Below, piece by piece: positions 1 to 5,736 of a DNA stretch of 5,736 bases. This DNA comes from Deltaproteobacteria bacterium. Its GTDB lineage: Bacteria; Desulfobacterota; Desulfobacteria; Desulfobacterales; JAFDHS01. How positions within the stretch are numbered: position 1 is the stretch's first letter; the number at the start of each line of letters is the position of its first letter. A program made the translations under genes and the position numbers. A model generated the notes under the pieces. That model ran no database searches. It was not told the DNA's origin and saw only the letters and a program-made list of their open reading frames with translations. The stretch is from the NCBI GenBank assembly GCA_019308655.1, contig JAFDHS010000158.1, positions 1 through 5,736 on the forward strand. The letters run 5' to 3'.

Positions 1-726
1 AACCTGTAAGCGGTGGGTCTTTTTCCTTTCAGTTACCCGGCGTACCTTCTCGGTAATACCGGTACTCGGTAACGCAAGAAAGATTTTCAGGAAAATAATA
101 CCAAAAACAAACCCGCCGATATGTGCCCACCATGCAATACCGCTGACATGGGCATCCGTCCCGGCAGCTTGCAAAATTTGCATAATCAGCCAGAATCCCA
201 GGAAAAAAAACGCAGGTATCTCGATAAAATAGGGTATAAAGAAAATGGGTATCAGGGTCAGAATCCTTGCCCCCGGATACAGGATAAAATAAGCACCCAT
301 TACTCCGGCTATCGCACCGCTTGCTCCAATGGTAGGGATATTCAAACCCAGATTAAGCAAAAGATGAACAAGGCCCGATGCCAACCCGCAAAGCAGGTAA
401 AAAAAGATATAACGCAAATGACCCAGGCGGTCCTCCACATTGTTCCCAAATATGTAAAGAAACCACATATTGCTCAAAAGATGCCAAAACCCGCCGTGCA
501 GAAACATAAAAGAGAGCAGTGAAAAAAGTTGTTGCTGCATCGTAAAGTAAGATGCAATCCGGGGAACGGAATAACGGGCGGGCACAAGGCCATAAATATA
601 GATAAAACGCTCCAGACCGGCCCCCTGGGCTATCTCCACCATAAAAACGACAATATTGATTCCGATAATAAGATTATTTACCACCGGATGGGTTCTGGAA
701 GGAACAGTATCGCGAAGAGGTATCAT
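1..726 (-). CDS. Rhomboid-family intramembrane serine protease, C-terminus cut by the window edge
   Basis: The gene reads leftwards from the ATG at 724-726 and stays open to base 1, giving 242 codons with the stop outside the window. Rhomboids cleave transmembrane segments of other proteins inside the inner membrane. The translation starts MIPLRDTVPSRTHPVVNNLI and shows about six hydrophobic segments, roughly at residues 17-35, 80-97, 103-123, 134-150, 152-184 and 197-218. The family signatures are all visible. FLHGGFWHLLSN carries His82 and Asn86 of the HxxxN oxyanion region. GASGAIAG carries the nucleophile Ser136, and AWWAHIGGF carries the general base His202. After the last membrane segment a basic tail begins (TEKVRRVTERKK). 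The start codon overlaps the nadC stop as ATGA, so the gene is probably translationally coupled to nadC. The ribosome site inside the nadC end is weak (GAAGA). Family assignment is secure; the substrate is unknown. Confidence 0.93.
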   Translation of the reverse strand, partial: MIPLRDTVPSRTHPVVNNLIIGINIVVFMVEIAQGAGLERFIYIYGLVPARYSVPRIASYFTMQQQLFSLLSFMFLHGGFWHLLSNMWFLYIFGNNVEDRLGHLRYIFFYLLCGLASGLVHLLLNLGLNIPTIGASGAIAGVMGAYFILYPGARILTLIPIFFIPYFIEIPAFFFLGFWLIMQILQAAGTDAHVSGIAWWAHIGGFVFGIIFLKIFLALPSTGITEKVRRVTERKKTHRLQV

Positions 727-1547
727 TTAATCTTCATACTCAAATCCACGGCCTTTGCCTGGTGCGTAAGCGCGCCTATGGAAATAATATCAACACCGGT
801 ATCTGCAAGCCGGTTCAGATCGCTTCTTGTTATATTTCCGGACACTTCGACCAGAGCCCTCCCGTCAATAAGCTCAACACCTTCTTTAATCCGGTCAATA
901 TCCATGTTATCAAGCATGATAACATCAGCACGGGCTTCAAGGGCCTGGCTGATTTCAGAAAGGTCGGAAACCTCTACCTCTATCTTTACCAGGTGAGATA
1001 TTTTTCCGCGGATACGTGCTACGGCCTCTATAATGCCGCCACAGACAGCGATATGATTATCCTTTATTAAAACACCGTCATACAGACCCATACGGTGGTT
1101 GTACGCCCCGCCCACACGAACGGCGTATTTCTCTAAAACCCGCCAGCCCGGTGTCGTTTTACGGGTATCTGCAAGGCGGACATTTTTATTTTCAAGCTCG
1201 GCTACAAATGAGCGTACATTCGTCGCAATTCCGGAAAGACGTTGAAGGAAATTCAAAGCGGTTCGTTCTCCTTTTAAAAGGGCACGAAGTTTTCCTTCAA
1301 CTTCCAAAACGATTTCGCCCTCTTTTATCGTATCTCCGTCATAATATCCGGAATTCAACAAAATTTTTGAATCAAGGCGCTCAAAAACCTGCCTTGCGAC
1401 ATCAAGGCCTGCGATGACAAGAGGTTCTTTGGCGATTATCACTCCTTTACCTTTAAGATCCGGAGCAATCAGATTGTCCGTCGTAATATCACCCGGGCCG
1501 ATATCTTCGTCAAGCGCCGTATCAATTAGATGGTGTAAGGTATCCAT
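723..1547 (-). CDS. nadC: Nicotinate-nucleotide pyrophosphorylase, carboxylating (quinolinate phosphoribosyltransferase)
   Basis: NadC converts quinolinate and PRPP to nicotinate mononucleotide, CO2 and pyrophosphate, the third step of de novo NAD synthesis in the cytosol. The 274-residue product has the usual family length. It begins in the standard way, with EDIGPGDITT at residues 14-23. Active-site motifs are all visible: ERTALNFLQRLSGIAT (94-109), DTRKTTPGWR (127-136), GGAYNHRMGLYDGVLIKDNH (146-165), EVE (190-192), MLDNM (211-215), SGNI (236-239) and the phosphate-binding end GVDIISIGALTH (251-262). The N-terminal sandwich and the C-terminal barrel are both complete, with no frameshift. 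The start is set by family alignment; no Shine-Dalgarno is evident before it (CAATAAATT precedes the ATG). No nadA or nadB is in view. The stop overlaps the rhomboid start as ATGA, so the two probably form one transcript. Confidence 0.97.
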   Translation of the reverse strand: MDTLHHLIDTALDEDIGPGDITTDNLIAPDLKGKGVIIAKEPLVIAGLDVARQVFERLDSKILLNSGYYDGDTIKEGEIVLEVEGKLRALLKGERTALNFLQRLSGIATNVRSFVAELENKNVRLADTRKTTPGWRVLEKYAVRVGGAYNHRMGLYDGVLIKDNHIAVCGGIIEAVARIRGKISHLVKIEVEVSDLSEISQALEARADVIMLDNMDIDRIKEGVELIDGRALVEVSGNITRSDLNRLADTGVDIISIGALTHQAKAVDLSMKIK

Positions 1548-1589
1548 AATTTATTGATTTTTGTTTTTTATATCAAAAAAAACTGAACT

Positions 1590-1729
1590 AAAAAAAGTGT
1601 GAAGTGATCTAAAGTGAACTAAAGTGCCTAAAGTTGAGGTATTCTATCAATTTTATATAAAAAAAACGGAGCGAAGCGACTCATCAACTTTAGCTCACTT
1701 CAAACTTTAGATCACTTTAGCTCACTTTT
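1590..1729. repeat. Imperfect long inverted repeat made of 10-nt units (ACTTTAGNNC)
   Basis: Two arms of about 45 nt (1594-1638 and 1683-1729) face each other across a spacer of about 44 nt. The right arm carries ACTTTAGCTC at 1687-1696, ACTTTAGATC at 1704-1713 and ACTTTAGCTC at 1714-1723. The left arm carries the same unit on the other strand at 1606-1615, 1616-1625 and, as a 9-nt variant, 1626-1634. The best exact pairings are 13 bp (AAGTGATCTAAAG at 1602-1614 with 1705-1717) and 10 bp (CTAAAGTTGA at 1628-1637 with 1684-1693). The spacer contains an A run followed by CGGAGCGAAGCGACTC. It fills most of the valS-nadC gap. It could be a small non-autonomous mobile repeat, a REP-like element or a terminator structure; the sequence alone does not decide. 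Confidence 0.75.
1590..1729 (-). terminator. Possible rho-independent terminator after valS, formed by the inverted repeat
   Basis: Read on the minus strand, the inverted repeat folds into a long imperfect stem. Seven T follow at once (complement of 1590-1596), and another T run lies at about 1575-1582. That arrangement would suit termination of valS transcription before nadC. The stem is AT-rich and the loop is large, so this is an inference. If true, nadC needs its own promoter in the AT-rich stretch just upstream of it; TATAAA lies there on the minus strand without a convincing -35. Confidence 0.3.
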
Positions 1730-1771
1730 CCGGTTTATTCGGGTTAGGGTAAGCTTTTAAAGCCAATTACC

Positions 1772-2172
1772 TCAACTTTGAAACTCTCTTATTTTATTTA
1801 AATTAGACTGTAGTTTTTCCTGCTTTTCAATAAACCGTTTATACTTTTCTTTTACTTTTTCAACAACCTGTTCCGGTGCCTTATTAATAAACCCTTCATT
1901 GCTCAATTTCTTTGAAAGTGCAACAAGCTCTTTGGTAAGTTTGTCAATTTCTTTTTCAAGACGTTTCGCTTCCTTGGCAAAATCTATTATTCCTTCAAGC
2001 CAGGTTCAGTATCATATCCTCATGCTGCCTGACGGTTTCACGAATAATTTCATCGGAAGACTGAATCAGAACATCCAAAGACAGAGAGGGCGCAATGTTC
2101 ATCTCCCCCCTTACATTCCTTACTCCGCTTATAATCCCTGTAACAATCTCCATTTTTGATTCAGCTTCAGGG
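1772..2172 (-). pseudogene. valS: Frameshifted 3' remainder of valS (end of anticodon-binding domain and C-terminal coiled coil)
   Basis: Two pieces in two different frames continue valS after its premature stop. The first, within 1995-2150, reads EIVTGIISGVRNVRGEMNIA and on to HEDMILNLA. This is the usual ValS sequence following the anticodon-binding helices, and it ends at a TGA (1995-1997). The second, from about 1999 down to a stop at 1772-1774, reads LEGIIDFAKEAKRLEKEID, then LSKKLSNEGFINKAPEQVV, and ends NKIREFQS. This is the typical ValS C-terminal coiled-coil arm that contacts tRNA. In other ValS proteins the stretch matching HEDMILNLA and the one matching LEGIIDF are separated by some 25-40 residues. 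Here they touch, so an internal deletion is inferred, of length 2 modulo 3 to account for the frame change. Neither piece has a credible start of its own. Confidence 0.85.
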
Positions 2173-2206
2173 TCATAACATTTTTGATTCAGCTTCAGGG
2201 TCATAA
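2151..2206. repeat. Perfect 28-bp tandem duplication inside valS
   Basis: Bases 2151-2178 and 2179-2206 are identical and directly adjacent. Each copy encodes YDPEAESKM on the minus strand. Since 28 is 1 modulo 3, the extra copy shifts valS out of frame; after the first copy the gene reads Met-Leu-stop. Deleting one copy joins YDPEAESKM directly to EIVTGIISG in one open frame, as expected for ValS. The perfect identity points to a recent slippage event or a sequence-assembly fault. Confidence 0.95.
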
Positions 2207-4383
2207 ACGATGCTTTCGGCATCAGCGGCATCTGCCGGGAAAAGCGTTTTCATAATAGAGCCCTGGGTTCCCGGGAGCTTATGCCAGATCTCCTCTGTTA
2301 CAAAGGGCATAAACGGATGGAGCAGGACCAGGGTATCATGCAAAACACGCCACAGAGCACTCATTGACGCTTCTTGAGATTCTACGCCCTTCTTGCCGAA
2401 CAATATCGGCTTGACAGCTTCAAGATACCAGTCACAAAATTCATGCCATACAAAGTGATAAAGAACACCGGCAGCATCATTGAATCTGTAGGTATCAAGC
2501 GCTTCAGCTACTGTTCCCACAACACGATTCAGTCTGGACAGAATCCATTTATCCGGTAATGAAAGAGAGTCATATTTTATCTCCTTATACCCTTTATTAA
2601 TGTGCATAAAGGCAAAACGTGAGGCATTCCAAAGCTTGTTAACAAAATGACGATACCCCTCAACCCGCTTTTCAGACAACTTGATATCCCGCCCCTGTGC
2701 CGCAAAAGCAGCCAGAGTAAATCGGAATGCATCCGTTCCATATTTATCCATTACATTCAGCGGATCAATCACGTTGCCTTTTGACTTGCTCATTTTCTTG
2801 CCCTCTTCGTCACGCACCAGGGCATGAACATAAACATCTTTAAACGGCACGTCATCCATAAAATGGATACCCATCATCATCATGCGGGCGACCCAGAAAA
2901 AAAGGATATCAAAACCTGTAACCAGAGCGGAGGTCGGATAGAATGTTTTTAAAAGTGGTGTCTCATCCGGCCAGCCCATGGTAGAAAACGGCCATAAAGC
3001 CGAACTGAACCAGGTATCCAGAACATCCGAATCCTGAACAAGGTTGTCTCCTCCACAAGAAGGACAGGTTGCCGGATCATCAATGCAGACAATAATATTG
3101 CCGCAATTGCCGCACGTCCATGCCGGTATCTGGTGCCCCCACCAGATTTGGCGTGAAATGCACCAGTCCCTTATATTATACATCCAGTCAAAATAGGTTT
3201 TTTCCCATGTCTCAGGTATAATGCGTGTACGGCCGTTCTTCACCGCGGATATGGCTTTTTCTGCAAGGGACTCGGTTCTTACAAACCACTGCCTTGACAA
3301 ATTCGGTTCAACCACGGTCTTGCACCGATAGCAATGCCCGACACCGTGTTTGATAGGCTCGACTTTTACAAGAAGTTCCTCTTTCTTAAGGGCCTTAACC
3401 ACAGCATCTCTGCACTTGAACCGATCAAGCCCTTCAAATTTTCCGGCTGCGGGTAACATCCGGCCATCATCACCAATAACCTTCATATTTTCAAGGTTAT
3501 GACGAACCCCGATTTCAAAGTCATTGGGATCATGAGCAGGTGTGACCTTCAGGGCCCCTGTCCCAAATGACATATCAACGTATTTGTCCTTGATAATCGG
3601 AATATTTCTACCCGTAAGTGGAAGGATGACCTCGGTCAAACTCGTGCCCGGACCGATTTTGCCGTATCTTTCATCATTGGGATTAACCGCTACGGCTGTA
3701 TCACCCAACATGGTTTCAGGCCTTGTTGTTGCAACAACAAGGCTGCCTGTTTTGTCTGCAAAGGGATATCTGATATGATAGAGATGGCCGTCACGCTCTT
3801 CATGTTCCACCTCAAGATCGGAAAGAGCCGTCTGACAACGGGGGCACCAGTTAATAATGTAGTTGCCCCGATAGATAAGTTTTTCATTGTAGAGCTGAAC
3901 AAAAACTTTACGTACGGCCTTTGAAAGCCCCTCATCCATTGTAAAACGCTCTCTGTTCCAGTCACATGAAGCCCCGAGCCGCTTGAGCTGATTAATAATC
4001 GCCCTTCCGTACGTATCCCGCCATTCCCATACAGCCTCAATGAATTTTTCTCTGCCCAGTTGTTTGCGGTCAAGTCCCTTCTCGGCCAGTTTTTTTTCTA
4101 CAACATTCTGGGTAGCTATGCCTGCATGATCCGTTCCCGGCATCCACAAAACATTATCCCCGCGGAGTCTTCTGTAGCGGCAGAGAATATCCTGCATGGT
4201 AATATTCAGGGCATGACCCATGTGAAGAACGCCGGTGACATTCGGCGGAGGAATTACAATAGAATAACTTTTTTTCGTACTCTCCTCATCCGCTGCAAAG
4301 AATCGGTCTTTTTCCCAAAAATCGTACCAGCGTTTTTCAACATCATGGGGTTTATATCCCTTATCAAGCAAATCAGAACTCAT
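2173..4383 (-). CDS. valS: Valyl-tRNA synthetase, prematurely stopped (lacks C-terminal arm)
   Basis: ValS charges tRNA-Val with valine and edits mischarged threonine. The open frame gives 736 residues, against roughly 880-950 for whole family members. Visible landmarks are PPPNVTGVLHMGHALN with the HIGH-type motif HMGH (54-57), and the CP1 editing domain with TTRPET (219-224) and VTPAHDPNDFE (280-290). Cysteine pairs that look like zinc sites occur at 180/183, 351/354, 424/427 and 440/443. Class I tRNA-synthetase sequence WCISRQIWWGHQIP (407-420) and DVLDTWFSS (453-461) follow, then KMSKS (530-534). The anticodon-binding helical domain runs from about 610 onward. The frame ends two residues after SKM because of a 28-bp duplication, so the coiled-coil arm is lost. 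The start has a good ribosome site (GAAGGA, 8 nt before the ATG). A terminator upstream suggests a separate promoter for valS, which I could not place with confidence. It may be a real truncation or an assembly error. Confidence 0.95.
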   Translation of the reverse strand: MSSDLLDKGYKPHDVEKRWYDFWEKDRFFAADEESTKKSYSIVIPPPNVTGVLHMGHALNITMQDILCRYRRLRGDNVLWMPGTDHAGIATQNVVEKKLAEKGLDRKQLGREKFIEAVWEWRDTYGRAIINQLKRLGASCDWNRERFTMDEGLSKAVRKVFVQLYNEKLIYRGNYIINWCPRCQTALSDLEVEHEERDGHLYHIRYPFADKTGSLVVATTRPETMLGDTAVAVNPNDERYGKIGPGTSLTEVILPLTGRNIPIIKDKYVDMSFGTGALKVTPAHDPNDFEIGVRHNLENMKVIGDDGRMLPAAGKFEGLDRFKCRDAVVKALKKEELLVKVEPIKHGVGHCYRCKTVVEPNLSRQWFVRTESLAEKAISAVKNGRTRIIPETWEKTYFDWMYNIRDWCISRQIWWGHQIPAWTCGNCGNIIVCIDDPATCPSCGGDNLVQDSDVLDTWFSSALWPFSTMGWPDETPLLKTFYPTSALVTGFDILFFWVARMMMMGIHFMDDVPFKDVYVHALVRDEEGKKMSKSKGNVIDPLNVMDKYGTDAFRFTLAAFAAQGRDIKLSEKRVEGYRHFVNKLWNASRFAFMHINKGYKEIKYDSLSLPDKWILSRLNRVVGTVAEALDTYRFNDAAGVLYHFVWHEFCDWYLEAVKPILFGKKGVESQEASMSALWRVLHDTLVLLHPFMPFVTEEIWHKLPGTQGSIMKTLFPADAADAESIVYDPEAESKML

Positions 4384-4490
4384 ATCAAAAATCCTTCAAT
4401 TATATTTAACTCAACAATTAACTATCCACTATAAATTAAAAATAACGGCAACTTTCAGGAATTATTTCAGAGGTTTTAAATCAACCCTCT

Positions 4491-4521
4491 AAAATTGAAA
4501 AAGGGATTAATAAATAATCCC
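4491..4521 (-). terminator. Rho-independent terminator of the acidic-protein gene
   Basis: On the minus strand the sequence reads GGGATTA, loop TTTAT, TAATCCC (complement of 4503-4521), then TTTTTCAATTTT. The 7-bp stem is perfect and is followed directly by the T tract. It lies about 80 nt past the stop of the acidic-protein gene and over 100 nt before valS, so it separates their transcripts. A second, weaker hairpin (AGAGG..CCTCT at about 4470-4491) lies just beyond without a T run. Confidence 0.75.
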
Positions 4522-4602
4522 CAACCTCCTTAGCACTTTATCTTTTATAAATTTTAACGACTCTGTAAATGTGAGAAAAAAAATGAACGGCAAAATTTTA
4601 AT

Positions 4603-5145
4603 TTAATCATTCGATGATTTCTTAGCCTCAAGCATATATTGAAGCAGAGTACTCTTTAACCTGTCCATCTCATGTGTAACCGCTTTTTCTATTTTCTCGC
4701 AAAGCAGGTCTTGAATTTTTTCAGAATACATCTTCTTTAAAACACGCTCTAATGCATCATCCAGCTGCTTTGAAGAAACGGTTATTTCATCAGGGTTAAA
4801 AATTTTTTGTCCGGAGTCGTCCTCCAACAAATCGACCGAATCCGTATCGGCTTCCTGTTTGGCATTTGTCTGCTCAATATCATCAATGTTAAAATCTTCC
4901 AGAGTATCATCAATATCATCTGAAAATTCGATAAGACCGGAAAAATCCTCATCATCAGAAGATTCATCTACAGCATCCGTAAGTTCTATAACTTCCTCTT
5001 TCTCTACAAAATCGGTAAGTTCGATTATAATATCTTCATCTTCCGAAGAAAGCGTCTCTCCGGCATCCGTAAGGTCAATGATTTCCTGTTTTTTGGGCAG
5101 ACCTTGCTGTTCACTATTTTGATCAGGTTTATTTTTATCTTTCAT
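4603..5145 (-). CDS. Acidic protein of unknown function with I(D/E)LTD repeats and a C-terminal helical region
   Basis: I do not recognise a named family. The 180-residue product (start MKDKNKPDQN, end KKSSND) has no membrane segment or signal peptide. Residues 21-111 are strongly acidic and carry a repeated motif: IIDLTDAGE (22-30), IIELTDFVE (40-48), VIELTDAVD (52-60) and LIEFSDDID (71-79). A degenerate fifth copy may lie near SVDLLEDDS (103-111). Residues 125-174 look helical or coiled-coil: LDDALERVLKKMYSEKIQDL, then CEKIEKAVTHEMDRL. The layout of an acidic disordered front with short linear motifs and a helical tail recalls scaffold proteins of the PopZ type, but this is only an analogy. 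The frame is open up to an ATG at 5233-5235. I chose the inner start because the best promoter overlaps the outer one and the extra 30 residues look unrelated in composition. The inner start lacks a clear Shine-Dalgarno. The gene appears monocistronic. Confidence 0.75.
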   Translation of the reverse strand: MKDKNKPDQNSEQQGLPKKQEIIDLTDAGETLSSEDEDIIIELTDFVEKEEVIELTDAVDESSDDEDFSGLIEFSDDIDDTLEDFNIDDIEQTNAKQEADTDSVDLLEDDSGQKIFNPDEITVSSKQLDDALERVLKKMYSEKIQDLLCEKIEKAVTHEMDRLKSTLLQYMLEAKKSSND

Positions 5146-5225
5146 ATTAAAAACATGTGTCCCATAAACTGAAAATCCACAAGACGTTTTTATCGAAAAA
5201 ACAAGCAAATAGTTATAATTTTTAA

Positions 5226-5254
5226 AAATTAGCATACGGTATATTCTGTGTCAA
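5226..5254 (-). promoter_or_regulatory. Sigma70-like promoter for the acidic-protein gene
   Basis: On the minus strand a consensus -35 TTGACA (complement of 5249-5254) is followed after 17 nt by TAATTT (complement of 5226-5231). Transcription would begin near 5219, leaving an untranslated leader of about 74 nt before the ATG at 5145. The promoter covers the alternative upstream ATG at 5235, which argues against that start. The -35 is exact and the -10 is moderate. Confidence 0.5.
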
Positions 5255-5288
5255 GCTATTTGCTTTTAAGGAAATATAACAAAAAAGG

Positions 5289-5316
5289 TTTACAATATAC
5301 TTGAATTAATTATAAA
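5289..5316 (+). promoter_or_regulatory. Sigma70-like promoter for rsmE
   Basis: TTTACA at 5289-5294, a 16-nt spacer, and TATAAA at 5311-5316 form a plausible promoter reading towards rsmE, with a leader of about 90 nt. The region is very AT-rich, so chance matches are likely. It sits back to back with the promoter of the acidic-protein gene, some 35 bp away. Confidence 0.4.
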
Positions 5317-5410
5317 AAAGCACAGACATTTTGAGATATTCGAACACCCAAAGGAATGGGTTAAAACAACGAATCCACGATTTTTAACTTTCTGAACAAC
5401 CAAAATTTGT

Positions 5411-5736
5411 ATGCGCCGTTTTTTTATTGAACAATTTGATGTAAACGGTCCGACTGCGATTATAAAAGGCTCGGATTCAAATCATATAAAAAATGTTTTG
5501 CGGCTGAGACCCGGTGATAAAATCGGACTTTTCGATGGTACCGGATATGAATATGAATCCTGCATAACAGCCTTTTCGCCCGGAAAAGTTGAACTGAGGG
5601 TACTTAAAAAGTTTCCTTCAACAACCGAATCTCCCCTCCACCTGACCGTGGCCCAGGCTTTTTTAAAAGACAAGAAAATGGACGGGCTGGTCAGGCAAGT
5701 GACCGAGCTGGGGATAACGGAGTGGCTGCCTTTTAT
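5411..5736 (+). CDS. rsmE: 16S rRNA (uracil(1498)-N3)-methyltransferase, C-terminal part outside the window
   Basis: RsmE methylates U1498 of 16S rRNA at N3 using S-adenosylmethionine, acting on the assembled small subunit. The window holds the first 108 codons of a protein that usually has about 240-250. The start MRRFFIE is typical of the family. The N-terminal PUA-like RNA-binding domain shows NHIKNVLRLRPGDKIGLFDG (24-43). The linker into the SPOUT methyltransferase domain shows LTVAQAFLKDKKMDGLVRQV (78-97) and then TELGITEWLPF (98-108). The knotted cofactor-binding end lies beyond the edge. No clear Shine-Dalgarno precedes the ATG (AACCAAAATTTGT); the start rests on family similarity. The gene is divergent from the acidic-protein gene. 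No neighbour downstream can be seen. Confidence 0.95.
   Translation, partial: MRRFFIEQFDVNGPTAIIKGSDSNHIKNVLRLRPGDKIGLFDGTGYEYESCITAFSPGKVELRVLKKFPSTTESPLHLTVAQAFLKDKKMDGLVRQVTELGITEWLPF

Noticed and set aside
121..996. Plus-strand open frames at 121-522 and 529-996
   Set aside because: They lie opposite the rhomboid and nadC genes, whose minus-strand translations carry full family motifs; the plus-strand products have no recognisable features.
1590..1729. CRISPR-like array
   Set aside because: Units are only 10 nt, sit in both orientations, and have no unique spacers of uniform length; no cas gene is present.
2151..2206. Programmed ribosomal frameshift in valS
   Set aside because: The frame change is fully explained by an exact 28-bp duplication, there is no slippery heptamer with a stem, and a second lesion downstream would still break the protein.
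1995..2231. A separate 78-codon gene starting at 2231
   Set aside because: Its first residues are out-of-frame valS sequence, and the rest is the frameshifted continuation of valS, so it is not an independent gene.
3690..4073. Minus-strand 127-codon frame within valS
   Set aside because: It is an alternative frame of the well-supported valS coding sequence and shows no family motif.
4398..4412. TATAAT-like box just before valS on the minus strand
   Set aside because: It sits directly against the ribosome site, so transcription from it would begin at or after the Shine-Dalgarno; no good -35 precedes it.
4859..5122. Serine-rich plus-strand open frame
   Set aside because: It is the antisense image of the Asp/Glu-rich repeats of the minus-strand protein (GAA/GAT read as TTC/ATC and TCT/TCA).
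5146..5235. Upstream start adding 30 residues to the acidic protein
   Set aside because: A consensus TTGACA promoter overlaps this start, the extra residues differ in character from the rest, and the Cys within them is not in a proper lipobox.

Overview
The window holds five genes of ordinary bacterial housekeeping type. Base composition is moderate to AT-rich, and spacers are very AT-rich. Four genes lie on the minus strand and one on the plus strand. The rhomboid N-terminus (MIPLRD..PSR) and an acidic protein with repeated I(D/E)LTD motifs remind me of Desulfobacterota (deltaproteobacterial sulfate reducers). That placement is from memory of family members and is only a moderate-confidence inference.

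Layout from right to left. At the right edge, rsmE (16S rRNA m3U1498 methyltransferase, N-terminal part) reads on the plus strand. It is divergent from a gene for a 180-residue very acidic protein of unknown function with four I(D/E)LTD-like repeats. Sigma70-like promoters can be picked out for both in the gap between them. The acidic gene is followed by a clear rho-independent terminator. Next comes valS (valyl-tRNA synthetase), then a gap of about 220 bp filled by an imperfect long inverted repeat built of 10-nt units. After that come nadC (quinolinate phosphoribosyltransferase) and a rhomboid intramembrane protease. These last two overlap by ATGA, and the rhomboid gene runs off the left edge.

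The most notable thing is that valS is broken as written. The catalytic, editing and anticodon-binding parts are intact for 734 codons. A perfect 28-bp tandem duplication then shifts the frame to an early stop. About 150 bp further on, a second lesion shifts the frame again and appears to have lost some 25-40 codons just before the C-terminal coiled coil. The 3' end of the gene is therefore spread over all three minus-strand frames. valS is normally essential, so either another valS exists, or the truncated enzyme works, or the two lesions are assembly errors.

I see no defence system, CRISPR array, transposase, tRNA or rRNA gene. No convincing novel multi-gene system is present. The points that merit a second look are the valS lesions, the iterated inverted repeat beside them, and the ELTD-repeat protein.
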